NCBI GenBank assembly: GCA_013289785.1
Contig: JABCZE010000030.1
Span: forward strand, 1-10,541
Length of the DNA: 10,541 nucleotides
Reading direction: 5' to 3'
From: Vulcanimicrobiota bacterium
GTDB taxonomy: Bacteria > Vulcanimicrobiota > Vulcanimicrobiia > Vulcanimicrobiales > Vulcanimicrobiaceae
Positions 1 to 6,839 of this stretch are shown here, piece by piece (position 1 is the stretch's first letter; each line of letters starts with the position of its first letter). Below the pieces are notes generated by a model. The model saw nothing but the letters and a program-made list of their open reading frames with translations. It had not been told where the DNA came from and searched no databases. The translations under genes were made by a program, and so were the position numbers.

Positions 1-1698
1 CTTGGCGTTGCGATGGCCATGGGAGTCTTGGCTGGCGTTCTCTCGATCGTTCCTCCGCTCGCGTTTCGCATCATCATCAACGACGTGCTCATCCCGGCGC
101 GGGGACACGCTCCCGACTTACGGGCGCTCTATCTGGCCTTGGGCCTGACGTCGGTCGCGCTCGTGCTGGGGAATGCCGCTATCTACGGCCAGACCTATAT
201 GACGGCCTGGAGCGGCCAGAACTTGGTGGCACGCCTGCGCGTCCGGCTCTTCGCGCGCTTGCTGAACTTGCCGCTCGGTGAGTTTGCAAAGTGGCGGCCC
301 GGAGAGCTGATCGCACGGTTCTCCACCGACCTTCAAATGATGATCGACGCCGTGAGCGTCTCGGTCCCGCAACTCGTCGTCGCGTTGGCGACCTTCATCT
401 CGTCGTTCGCCACGATGATCTATCTCGATTGGCTTTTGACGCTGTCGCTGGTGCTCGTCGCCCCGATCGTCTCGTTTGCCGTGTCCAACTTTCAGCGGCT
501 GATCTCGGCGAGCACCCATCTCGCGCAGCGACGGATCGCGGATCTCACGTCGAACCTCTCAGAAATTCTGCAAGGCCAGCGAGTCGTTAAATCGTTTGGG
601 CGAGAGGAGTTCGAAGTCGACCGCTTTCGCACCCGAAACGACGATTTCTTCGGCGCGTACATGAAGCTGACGCAGTTCATTCAGACCCAGCCGTTGGTCG
701 TCTCGACGATCATGGTGGCCGCGGTCGTCGCGATCATGTGGCTCTCGGTGCGCGAGGTCTTGGTCGGGCGGCTCGATACCGGTCGCGTCTTCATGTTTTG
801 GGGGCTGCTCGTGAACTTGATGAACCCGATGAATCGCGTGGCGGCGTTCTTTGGGGACATCAGTAAGGCGATCGTCGGCGCCGGACGCGTCTTCGAGCTG
901 CTGGACCTTCCCGTCGAGGTACGCGATCCTCCAAATGCAATCGCGATGCCCAGCGTTCGCGGCCAGCTCGATTACGTTGACGTTACGTTCCGCTACGGAG
1001 CGGACGAACCGCCCGCCCTCAATCACATCAACGCCTCGATTGCAGCGGGGGAGATCGTTGCGCTCGTCGGTCCGTCGGGCGCCGGCAAGACCACGATCGT
1101 AAACTTGGTTCCGCGCTTTTACCAGCCGCAGGAAGGCAGCGTCCGGCTCGACGGCGTCGACATCGCGGACGTACGGCTCTCCGACTTGCGCCGCGCGATT
1201 GCAATCGTGCCGCAAGACGTTCAGCTCTTCCGCGGCTCGATTCTGGAAAACATCCGTTACGGGCGTCTCGAGGCCACCGACGAAGAAGTTTTTGCCGCGG
1301 CCCGCGATGCGAACGTCGAAGAGTACGTCCGCGCCTTTCCCGACGGTTATGCCACCGAGGTCGGCGAGCGGGGCATGCGGCTTTCCGGCGGCGAGCGCCA
1401 GCGGATCGCCATTGCGCGCGCGGTGCTGCGGAATCCGCGGATCCTGATCCTCGACGAGGCTACCAGCTCGCTGGACACTCACTCTGAGGCTCTGATCGAG
1501 GAGGCCCTCGATCGCTTATTGCCGGGACGCACGACCCTAATGATTGCCCACCGGCTTTCGACGGTCCGCAGGGCGCACAAGGTACTCTACATCGAGGCCG
1601 GCCGCGTCATTGAGGTCGGGACGCACGACGAGCTGCTGGCCAAGGGCGGTCACTACGCTCGCCTGCATGCGGCGCAGTTTTCGCTTCGGGCGCCTTAA
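1..1698 (+). CDS. ABC exporter, fused permease-ATPase (MsbA-like), 5' end cut by window
   Basis: Half-transporter of the ABC exporter superfamily: six membrane helices fused to an ATPase, expected to work as a dimer that exports lipids, glycolipids, peptides or drugs across the inner membrane. The frame is open to base 1, so the ATG at 13 is probably internal and a few tens of residues are missing. Counting from that ATG, hydrophobic segments lie near residues 1-22, 39-61, 117-138, 139-160, 229-249 and 258-280. The ATPase domain has Walker A GPSGAGKTT at 353-361, the Q-loop Gln at 401, signature LSGGE at 457-461, Walker B ILILDEA at 477-483 with catalytic Glu482, D-loop SSLD, and the switch His at 513. 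All catalytic positions are intact, so it need not pair with a degenerate partner. The substrate cannot be read from sequence; MsbA-type lipid flippase is the nearest general resemblance. The next gene, cysC, starts 91 bp downstream behind its own likely promoter. Confidence 0.93.
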   Translation, partial: LGVAMAMGVLAGVLSIVPPLAFRIIINDVLIPARGHAPDLRALYLALGLTSVALVLGNAAIYGQTYMTAWSGQNLVARLRVRLFARLLNLPLGEFAKWRPGELIARFSTDLQMMIDAVSVSVPQLVVALATFISSFATMIYLDWLLTLSLVLVAPIVSFAVSNFQRLISASTHLAQRRIADLTSNLSEILQGQRVVKSFGREEFEVDRFRTRNDDFFGAYMKLTQFIQTQPLVVSTIMVAAVVAIMWLSVREVLVGRLDTGRVFMFWGLLVNLMNPMNRVAAFFGDISKAIVGAGRVFELLDLPVEVRDPPNAIAMPSVRGQLDYVDVTFRYGADEPPALNHINASIAAGEIVALVGPSGAGKTTIVNLVPRFYQPQEGSVRLDGVDIADVRLSDLRRAIAIVPQDVQLFRGSILENIRYGRLEATDEEVFAAARDANVEEYVRAFPDGYATEVGERGMRLSGGERQRIAIARAVLRNPRILILDEATSSLDTHSEALIEEALDRLLPGRTTLMIAHRLSTVRRAHKVLYIEAGRVIEVGTHDELLAKGGHYARLHAAQFSLRAP

Positions 1699-1751
1699 CG
1701 AAAGGTCCGCGGCCTGAGGACCCAAAACTATGGATGCGAAAAAAAGCAACT

Positions 1752-1772
1752 GAGGTTAATATAGTTAACCTC
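1752..1772. promoter_or_regulatory. Perfect 8-bp inverted repeat, candidate operator for cysC-sat
   Basis: Arms GAGGTTAA (1752-1759) and TTAACCTC (1765-1772) are exact reverse complements separated by the 5-base spacer TATAG. The site ends 17 bases before the cysC start and covers the best -10-like hexamer in the gap. Such placement is typical of repressor operators; an RNA hairpin is the other reading. The cognate regulator is unknown. Seen: the repeat. Inferred: its function. Confidence 0.5.
1760..1765 (+). promoter_or_regulatory. Putative -10 element for cysC-sat
   Basis: TATAGT matches the sigma-70 -10 consensus at 5 of 6 positions and sits inside the inverted repeat at 1752-1772. Transcription would start near 1772, giving a 5' leader of under 20 bases that contains the AAAGGA ribosome site at 1777-1782. 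I find no convincing -35 box 16-18 bases upstream, so a regulator or a non-consensus sigma site may be involved. Confidence 0.35.
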
Positions 1773-1789
1773 CCAGAAAGGAAATCCAG

Positions 1790-2344
1790 TTGAACCAGGG
1801 ATTCACCGTATGGCTCACCGGTCTTTCCGGTGCCGGCAAGAGTACTATTGCGGAACGGCTCGGGCCGGAGCTGACCGCTCGCGGCTGCAACGTCGAAGTG
1901 CTCGACGGCGACGAAGTCCGAACCCATCTTTCTAAGGGACTCGGATTTAGCCGAGAAGACCGCGATATCAATATCGGTCGAATCTCGTTCGTCGCCTCGC
2001 TGCTCGTCAAGCACGGCGCCGCCGTGATCACCGCCGCCATTTCCCCGTACGCGCTGGCAAGGGCCGAGGCGCGTCAGCGCATTGGCAGCGACCAATTCGT
2101 TGAAGTCTACGTGCGCTGTTCGTTAAACGAGCTGACTCGCCGCGACGTCAAAGGGCTTTATGCCAAAGCGATCGCCGGCGAGATCCAACACTTCACCGGC
2201 GTCTCCGATCCGTACGAAGCCCCCGAGAATCCCGACGTGATCGTCGACAGCGAACTCGAAGCGGTAGAGCAAAGCGTCGCGAAGATCTTTGCCGAACTCG
2301 AACGGCGCGGTTTTGTTCCGGCCGGTGCGAAGGTGGCGTCATGA
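1790..2344 (+). CDS. cysC: Adenylyl-sulfate (APS) kinase
   Basis: Cytoplasmic kinase that phosphorylates APS at the 3' position to PAPS, the sulfuryl donor for sulfate reduction or sulfotransferases. The 184-residue length is normal for a stand-alone CysC. Visible are the P-loop GLSGAGKST at residues 11-19, LDGDEVR at 38-44, the [13 protein letters not shown] stretch at 52-64 that binds APS, ISPY at 84-87 with the Ser that is phosphorylated in some homologues, and the family block [12 protein letters not shown] followed by [14 protein letters not shown]. The start is TTG: an in-frame stop at 1766-1768 excludes anything further upstream, no ATG precedes the P-loop, and AAAGGA at 1777-1782 is well spaced. 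The stop overlaps the sat start as ATGA, so the two are translationally coupled and jointly convert sulfate to PAPS. Confidence 0.96.
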   Translation: MNQGFTVWLTGLSGAGKSTIAERLGPELTARGCNVEVLDGDEVRTHLSKGLGFSREDRDINIGRISFVASLLVKHGAAVITAAISPYALARAEARQRIGSDQFVEVYVRCSLNELTRRDVKGLYAKAIAGEIQHFTGVSDPYEAPENPDVIVDSELEAVEQSVAKIFAELERRGFVPAGAKVAS

Positions 2345-3486
2345 TCGCACCACACGGCGGCAAGCTCGTCAATCGAACCGCAGATTCTCCCGAAGCCGAG
2401 CGCGCGTTGCGCGAGGAGAGCAAAGGACTTCGTCGCCTTACGCTTACCGGCCGAGAACTCAACGATCTTGCCCTGATCGCCAACGGCGCGCTCAGTCCGC
2501 TCGAAGGCTTCATGTCGCGCAAGGACTACGAGAGCGTCGTCGAGACAATGCGCCTGGCGAACGGATTGGCGTGGAGCATTCCGGTGGTTTTGGGAGAGAC
2601 TCGCGAAGAGGCGCCCAGTGTGGGCTCGCGCGTCGCACTCTACGACGGTGAAGGGACCCTTCGCGGCGTCATGGACGTCGAGGAGGTCTTCGACTACGAT
2701 AAGCAGCGCGAAGCGCGCAACGTCTATTTAACCGAAGAGGAGAAGCACCCGGGCGTGGCCGCGCTCTACGAGCGCAAAGACGTGCTGGTAGCCGGCCCGG
2801 TCACGGTGCTGGCGACGCAACGCGATCCCGAGAACCTGTCGCCCAGCGAATGCCGCGCCGAGTTCGAGCGTCGCGGCTGGAAGACGATCGTCGGCTTTCA
2901 GACGCGCAACCCGGTTCACCGCGCTCACGAGTACATTCAGAAATGTGCGATGGAGATTGTCGACGGGCTGTTGCTTCACCCGCTCGTGGGCGAGACGAAG
3001 AGCGACGACATTCCCGCCGACGTGCGCATGCGCTGTTACCGGGCGCTGATCGAGAACTATTATCCGTCCAACCGCGTCCAGCTGAGCACGCTCAAGGCGG
3101 CGATGCGTTACGCGGGTCCGCGCGAAGCGATCTTTCACGCGATCATGCGTAAGAACCACGGTTGTACGCACTTCATCGTGGGCCGCGATCATGCCGGCGT
3201 CGGAAGCTACTACGGCACGTACGACGCGCAGAAGATGTTCGACAACTTCACGCCCGAAGAGTTGGGCATCATCCCGCTCAAGTTCGAGAATAGCTTCTAC
3301 TGCACGCGCTGTGAAGGGATGGGCTCGCAGAAGACGTGCAGCCACGATCCGACGCACCACGTGGCGCTCAGCGGCACGCAAGTACGCGAGATGCTGCGCG
3401 CCGGTCAGCTTCCTCCGCAGGAGTTCTCGCGGCCGGAGGTTGCGCAGATCCTGATCGAAGCGTCGCGCGAACCCGCTAAGGCATAG
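2341..3486 (+). CDS. sat: Sulfate adenylyltransferase (ATP sulfurylase), single-chain type
   Basis: Makes APS and pyrophosphate from ATP and sulfate, the first step of sulfate activation; its product feeds CysC directly upstream. This is the single-polypeptide Sat, not the CysDN heterodimer. At 381 residues it matches bacterial Sat without a kinase domain. QTRNP at 187-191 with HRAHE at 193-197 and GRDHAGVG at 281-288 are the nucleotide- and sulfate-binding motifs. A zinc-type cluster follows: Cys321, Cys324 and Cys333 with His335, His339 and His340 as candidate fourth ligands, as in Thermus-type enzymes. The C-terminal [13 protein letters not shown] and FSRPEVA blocks are also typical. The ATG overlaps the cysC stop by 4 bp, with GAAGG at 2329-2333 as ribosome site. 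The gene ends 3 bp before the convergent VOC gene, leaving no room for a terminator between them. Confidence 0.97.
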   Translation: MIAPHGGKLVNRTADSPEAERALREESKGLRRLTLTGRELNDLALIANGALSPLEGFMSRKDYESVVETMRLANGLAWSIPVVLGETREEAPSVGSRVALYDGEGTLRGVMDVEEVFDYDKQREARNVYLTEEEKHPGVAALYERKDVLVAGPVTVLATQRDPENLSPSECRAEFERRGWKTIVGFQTRNPVHRAHEYIQKCAMEIVDGLLLHPLVGETKSDDIPADVRMRCYRALIENYYPSNRVQLSTLKAAMRYAGPREAIFHAIMRKNHGCTHFIVGRDHAGVGSYYGTYDAQKMFDNFTPEELGIIPLKFENSFYCTRCEGMGSQKTCSHDPTHHVALSGTQVREMLRAGQLPPQEFSRPEVAQILIEASREPAKA

Positions 3487-3489
3487 GGG

Positions 3490-3861
3490 TTAAGCGGCAT
3501 TCTGGGGAGCGGGTGCACGGCGCTGGTGGAGCGCGAAACGGTTACCTTCGGGATCGCTCGCAAAGCACGTCATGCATGCGGGAAACTCGTGCACCTCGCT
3601 TACCTCGACGCCGGTGGCCTTGAGGCGTTCGCGCATGGCGCCGATGTCGTCGACTTCGAATGCCGCGCCGGTCGAAGCGCCGGGTTGAAATCCCAGACCT
3701 TCGCCGTTGCCGATTCCGAAGGTCGTGCTTCCAACGTTGAACTCGACCCAATGATCGCCGAAGGAGTCGCCGGCTTGCAGACCGAGTACGTCGCGATAAA
3801 AGTCGCGGGCCCGCGGCACGTCTCGCACGGAATAGGCAAAGAACGCGATATCCTTGATCAT
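3490..3861 (-). CDS. VOC-superfamily (glyoxalase/bleomycin-resistance fold) protein
   Basis: A 123-residue single-module VOC protein; substrate unknown. The fold is recognised from the N-terminal strand IAFFAYSV followed by DVPRARDFYRDVLGLQ (residues 14-29), then WVEFNVGSTTFGIG, AAFEVDD at 66-72, and the closing strand SDPEGNRFALHQ. Usual metal-ligand positions appear changed: no His in the first strand, and Ala110 where many members have Glu after DP-GN, so glyoxalase I or fosfomycin-resistance activity is unlikely. Cys96 and Cys99 form a CxxC just before the last strand. The ATG at 3861 is preceded on the minus strand by a strong GGAAGGAG site. It is divergent from csrA and convergent with sat, so it is probably a lone transcription unit. 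An enzyme, a small-molecule binder or a resistance protein all remain possible. Confidence 0.9.
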   Translation of the reverse strand: MIKDIAFFAYSVRDVPRARDFYRDVLGLQAGDSFGDHWVEFNVGSTTFGIGNGEGLGFQPGASTGAAFEVDDIGAMRERLKATGVEVSEVHEFPACMTCFASDPEGNRFALHQRRAPAPQNAA

Positions 3862-3881
3862 GTAGCTCCTTCCGAGGCGCT

Positions 3882-3893
3882 ACGGAATTCCGT
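3882..3893. promoter_or_regulatory. 12-bp perfect palindrome between VOC gene and csrA
   Basis: ACGGAATTCCGT equals its own reverse complement. It lies 20 bases upstream of the VOC start and 80 bases upstream of csrA, where a promoter or operator for the VOC gene would sit. I cannot pick out convincing -10/-35 boxes nearby for either gene. A palindrome of this length could arise by chance about once per few kb, so function is only suggested by position. Confidence 0.3.
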
Positions 3894-3960
3894 GCGGCGC
3901 GTGCGGCTACCTTTCGGCGCAGGCGCGTCAGTCGAGCCGCGCGAAGCACGGCGCCAAGCC

Positions 3961-3968
3961 AAGGAGGG
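3961..3968 (+). promoter_or_regulatory. Strong Shine-Dalgarno of csrA, possible CsrA autoregulatory site
   Basis: AAGGAGGG is a near-perfect ribosome site, 5 bases from the csrA ATG, and fixes that start. It contains a GGA, the core that CsrA binds in mRNA leaders, so autorepression of csrA at its own ribosome site, as known in E. coli, is plausible. That role is inferred. Confidence 0.6.
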
Positions 3969-3973
3969 CGGCG

Positions 3974-4195
3974 ATGCTGGTGCTCAGCCGTAAAGTCAAT
4001 CAATCGATTATGATCGGCGACGCGATTCGCGTCATCGTCGTGGGGTTCGACGGCGACCAGGTGAAGCTTGGGATCGAGGCGCCGCGCGAAGTTCCGGTGC
4101 ACCGTTTCGAGGTTTTCCAAGAGATCCAACGCATCGGTTCTTCGGAGGGCGCGCCGAGCGCCGCGGGGGACGGGGACAGCCTCCGGAGCTCATAG
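3974..4195 (+). CDS. csrA: CsrA/RsmA carbon storage regulator (RNA-binding)
   Basis: Small homodimeric RNA-binding protein that binds GGA motifs in mRNA leaders and changes translation or stability, globally controlling carbon use, motility and biofilm. It is 73 residues, with the core fold at 1-57 and a Gly/Ser-rich tail of about 15 residues not seen in the 61-residue E. coli protein. MLVLSRK at the start carries Leu4 and Arg6; [16 protein letters not shown] and VPVHR, including Val42 and Arg44, form the known RNA-binding edge. Residue 45 is Phe, where charged residues are common. No flagellar or fliW gene accompanies it here, unlike many non-proteobacterial csrA loci. The next gene starts 50 bp downstream on the same strand and could be cotranscribed. 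Confidence 0.96.
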   Translation: MLVLSRKVNQSIMIGDAIRVIVVGFDGDQVKLGIEAPREVPVHRFEVFQEIQRIGSSEGAPSAAGDGDSLRSS

Positions 4196-4245
4196 AATGT
4201 TAAGAGAAGTCTCTGGAATGGCCTTACTTACGGGAGCTTTACTTC

Positions 4246-5025
4246 TTGAATCTTAGCTACGTCGTCGTTGGGTTCATCGTTGGCGCCTGCACCGCGTACA
4301 GCGGCGTCGGCGCCGGCGCGATCACGACGCCGCTACTGATCTTCCTCGGCGTCACGACATCGAAGGCAATCGGATCCGACCTGCTTTTTGCATTAGGTAC
4401 GCGGCTCGTTGCGATGATCGCGCACGTTCAGAAACGGACGGTGCAGGTCTCGGTGCTCTGGCGTCTCTCCCTTGGCGGATTTCCGGCGGCCATTATTGGT
4501 GTGATCCTCAGCGCGCAGTTGCACAAGATGCTCGATATCCACCAGCTGGAGAGCATTTTGCGGCTGGCCGTTGCTGCGGCGCTGATGGTATCTGCGGCTG
4601 GGATCATCTTTAACAGGCGGCTCGCGCGCGATCAAACGAGCGAAACGGCCACCGAACTTCCAACGCTGCGCCTTGCCGCGATCGGGTTCTTCGTGGGACT
4701 CACGGTCAGCATCACCTCGATCGGCGCCGGTTCGCTAACGCTGCCGTTACTGCTGCTGGCCGCACCGGTCGTGGCGTTGCGCCGTCTGGTCGGAACCGAC
4801 CTCGCGTTTGCCGTCGTCGTGCTCGTGCCGTCTTTGATTGGCCACTGGCAACTTGGCGACGTTAATCCTTCAATTGCCGGCTCGCTGCTCCTCGGATCGA
4901 TTCCCGGCGTTTTCGTTGGGTCGCATTTCGTTACACGGTTACCGGAGCGCTGGTTCCGCGGCGCTCTAGCCGGCGTGCTCGTCGTCGTCGCGCTGGCCCT
5001 ATCAATTCCCGTTCACCACGCGTAG
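4246..5025 (+). CDS. TauE/SafE-family anion (sulfite/organosulfur) exporter
   Basis: Inner-membrane protein of 259 residues with about eight hydrophobic segments (near 4-33, 38-60, 71-90, 98-121, 140-172, 178-200, 208-225 and 236-255). The family is linked to export of sulfite, sulfoacetate and related anions, but individual substrates are mostly unproven. The two halves are a visible internal duplication: GVGAG at 20-24 with GSD at 43-45 mirrors SIGAG at 158-162 with GTD at 183-185, each GAG motif followed by a T-x-P-L-L run. The start is TTG with GGGAG at 4232-4236; an in-frame stop at 4201 and the absence of an in-frame ATG leave little alternative. Nearby cysC-sat gives mild support for a sulfur role, but csrA and the VOC gene lie between. 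It converges with rmlA across a 5-bp gap. Confidence 0.9.
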   Translation: MNLSYVVVGFIVGACTAYSGVGAGAITTPLLIFLGVTTSKAIGSDLLFALGTRLVAMIAHVQKRTVQVSVLWRLSLGGFPAAIIGVILSAQLHKMLDIHQLESILRLAVAAALMVSAAGIIFNRRLARDQTSETATELPTLRLAAIGFFVGLTVSITSIGAGSLTLPLLLLAAPVVALRRLVGTDLAFAVVVLVPSLIGHWQLGDVNPSIAGSLLLGSIPGVFVGSHFVTRLPERWFRGALAGVLVVVALALSIPVHHA

Positions 5026-5030
5026 GGAAG

Positions 5031-5789
5031 CTAACTGGCGTTACTGTTTACGCTCCGCGCAACGAGCTCGTTTGCGCGGAAGAGGCTTTCGAACGTGCCG
5101 GCGTCGCTCCACCAGCCTTTCATAACGTCGTAGCGGAGCTCGCCGTCTTGCAGGTAGCGGTTGTTTACGTCGGTGATCTCGAATTCACCGCGCGCCGATG
5201 GCGATAGCGCGCGAATATAGTCGAAGACGTGCGCGTCGTACATATAAATGCCGGTAACCGCGTACGAGCTCTTCGGCTGTGCCGGTTTCTCTTCGATTGC
5301 AACGATGCGCTCGCCGTCGAAGACGGGTACGCCGAAGCGCCCCGGGTCGTCGACCTCTTTGAGGAGGATGCGAGCGCCGGTGCGTTGCTCGCGAAACTTG
5401 GCAACGTAGGGCGCGACGTTCTCTTGGATGATATTGTCGCCGAGCACGACCACGACCGGGCCGCCTTCGGCAAAGTGCTCGCACAGGCGCAGCGCGTCGG
5501 CGATTCCGCCTTCGCCTTCCTGATACGTATAATAGATGTCGCGAAGGCCAAACTCCGCGCCGTTGCCGAGGAGCCGGAGAAACTCGCCCGCCGAATTGCC
5601 GCCGGTCACGATCATGATCTCCACGATGCCCGCCGAGCAGAGCGTCTCCAGGGGATAGTAGATCATCGGCTTGTCGTAGACCGGCAGCAGATGTTTGTTC
5701 GTCACTTTCGTCAGCGGCCGTAGCCGCGTGCCCAGGCCGCCCGCCAAGATGATCCCCTTGGGAGCTCTGGGCGCGTCAGGCCGGGGCAT
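5031..5789 (-). CDS. rmlA: Glucose-1-phosphate thymidylyltransferase-like sugar nucleotidyltransferase (short type)
   Basis: Transfers a nucleotide to a sugar 1-phosphate; with RmlB beside it, dTTP plus glucose 1-phosphate to dTDP-glucose is the likely reaction. Visible are the nucleotide-binding IILAGGLGTRLRPLT at residues 13-27, the PVYDKPM block at 36-42, LGDNI with metal-binding Asp118 at 116-120, RFGVPVFDG, and IEEKP at 165-169 with Lys168. EITDVNN and SDAGTFESL close the domain. At 252 residues it is shorter than the roughly 290-residue enterobacterial RmlA and resembles the short SpsI-type enzymes, which lack the C-terminal allosteric and tetramer extension. The ATG at 5789 lies inside the 3' end of rmlB (14-bp overlap) behind GAAAGG, so translation is coupled. 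A different sugar or nucleotide preference cannot be excluded. Confidence 0.9.
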   Translation of the reverse strand: MPRPDAPRAPKGIILAGGLGTRLRPLTKVTNKHLLPVYDKPMIYYPLETLCSAGIVEIMIVTGGNSAGEFLRLLGNGAEFGLRDIYYTYQEGEGGIADALRLCEHFAEGGPVVVVLGDNIIQENVAPYVAKFREQRTGARILLKEVDDPGRFGVPVFDGERIVAIEEKPAQPKSSYAVTGIYMYDAHVFDYIRALSPSARGEFEITDVNNRYLQDGELRYDVMKGWWSDAGTFESLFRANELVARSVNSNAS

Positions 5790-6753
5790 GCGCGCCTTTC
5801 AACGGTCGCCACCACGCTTCGTTGGCGCGGTACCAGGCGATCGTGCCGGCAATTCCTTCGTCGAAGCCCACCTGCGGTCGCCACCCCAGCGAGTGCAGCC
5901 GCGAGCTGTCGAGCGCGTACCGGCGGTCGTGTCCCAACCTGTCGGTGACGTGCGCGACGTGGCGTTCCATCGAACGCCCGCACGCGCCGACGAGCATCCG
6001 GGTCAGCTCGAGGTTGGTCAGCGACGATCCGCCTCCGGCGTTGTAGACGCTGCCGGCCGCGCCGTGCTCGAGGACGTGCAGCACCGCGCGAGCGTGATCT
6101 TCGACGTAGAGCCAGTTCCGAATTTGTAAGCCGTCGCCGTAGACGGGTACGCTCCGGTCGTCGAGCAGGTTGGTAATGAAGAGCGGAACGATTTTTTCGG
6201 GATACTGATTGGGGCCGTAGGTGTTGCTTCCGCGGGTGATGACGACGGAGACGCCATAAGTTGCGTGATAGGCCAGCGCCAGCAAGTCGGCGGCAGCCTT
6301 ACTGGCAGCATATGGGCTTCGCGGCCGCAGTGGGTCGCTCTCGACGGACTCGCCGTGGGCGACCTCGCCGTAAACCTCGTCGGTCGAGACCTGCACGAGT
6401 CGCGCGGCTCGGCCCTGCCGCACTGCTTCGAGCAGGACCTGCGTGCCCAAGGTGTCGGTGCGCAGGAAGGCCTCGGGATCGTCGATCGAGCGGTCGACGT
6501 GGGTCTCGGCCGCAAAATTTACGACGGCGTCGGCCTTGTTGCCGATTGCCTCGTGCACGGCTGCCGGATCGCAGATGTCGCCCCGCAGAAAGCGGTAACG
6601 AGGCGCTTGCTCGAGGTCGGAGAGGTTCGCCGGGTTTCCGGCGTAGGTCATGGCGTCGAGATTGACGATCTCGAGGCCCGGGCGCTCGTTGAGCGCAAGG
6701 CGAATGAAGTGCGAGCCGATAAAGCCCAGACCCCCCGTAACCACCCAGCGCAT
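5776..6753 (-). CDS. rmlB: dTDP-glucose 4,6-dehydratase
   Basis: NAD-dependent extended short-chain dehydrogenase that turns dTDP-glucose into dTDP-4-keto-6-deoxyglucose, the branch point to rhamnose and other deoxysugars of surface glycans. It is 325 residues from the chosen start, within the family range. Rossmann motif GGLGFIG at 7-13, AAETHVDRSI at 81-90, catalytic Thr124-Asp125-Glu126, Tyr148-xxx-Lys152, and the diagnostic NTYGPNQYPEKIVPLF block are all intact. A 17-codon in-frame extension to an ATG at 6804 exists, but it is basic and Pro/Arg-rich with no ribosome site. The start at 6753 puts the Rossmann strand at residue 2 as usual, with only a weak GAAAG site. No rmlC or rmlD follows: rmlA ends against the convergent exporter gene, so the later pathway enzymes must be elsewhere. 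Confidence 0.95.
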   Translation of the reverse strand: MRWVVTGGLGFIGSHFIRLALNERPGLEIVNLDAMTYAGNPANLSDLEQAPRYRFLRGDICDPAAVHEAIGNKADAVVNFAAETHVDRSIDDPEAFLRTDTLGTQVLLEAVRQGRAARLVQVSTDEVYGEVAHGESVESDPLRPRSPYAASKAAADLLALAYHATYGVSVVITRGSNTYGPNQYPEKIVPLFITNLLDDRSVPVYGDGLQIRNWLYVEDHARAVLHVLEHGAAGSVYNAGGGSSLTNLELTRMLVGACGRSMERHVAHVTDRLGHDRRYALDSSRLHSLGWRPQVGFDEGIAGTIAWYRANEAWWRPLKGAHAPA

Positions 6754-6824
6754 GCCGCGGCGCTTTCGGTTCGGGGGCGAAGGGAGCCTGGCCCGAGCGA
6801 GCATAGCGAGCCGGCGGGCGGGCG

Positions 6825-6833
6825 TGCTATAAT
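6825..6833 (+). promoter_or_regulatory. Extended -10 promoter of the rpsB operon
   Basis: TGCTATAAT is a perfect extended -10 (TG-N-TATAAT, hexamer at 6828-6833). No -35 is recognisable 17 bases upstream, which extended -10 promoters can tolerate. The next seven bases, CGCGCGG, are all G/C: a GC-rich discriminator as found at stringently controlled ribosomal promoters. Transcription should begin near 6840, giving a leader of about 100 bases before rpsB. Confidence 0.7.
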
Positions 6834-6839
6834 CGCGCG

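Noticed and set aside
559..1482. Long minus-strand open frame (307 codons) opposite the ABC exporter
   Set aside because: It runs antisense to a clear ABC protein with all motifs; its product is Arg/Asp-rich with no recognisable fold. GC-rich codon use commonly leaves such antisense frames open.
1704..1722. GGTCC/GGACC 5-bp stem after the ABC gene as a terminator
   Set aside because: Short stem with a 9-base loop and no following T-run (CAAAACTA instead).
2728..3381. Minus-strand open frame of 217 codons opposite sat
   Set aside because: Lies wholly within a confidently identified gene and has no recognisable domain.
3526..3993. Plus-strand open frame of 155 codons opposite the VOC gene
   Set aside because: Antisense to a protein with clear VOC features and a strong ribosome site; it also runs into csrA.
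4203..4214. AGAGA-N2-TCTCT inverted repeat between csrA and the exporter gene
   Set aside because: Two-base loop cannot form a stable RNA hairpin, and 5-bp arms are expected by chance.
6754..6804. 17-codon N-terminal extension of RmlB
   Set aside because: Pro/Arg-rich, no ribosome site, and the family begins directly at the Rossmann strand.
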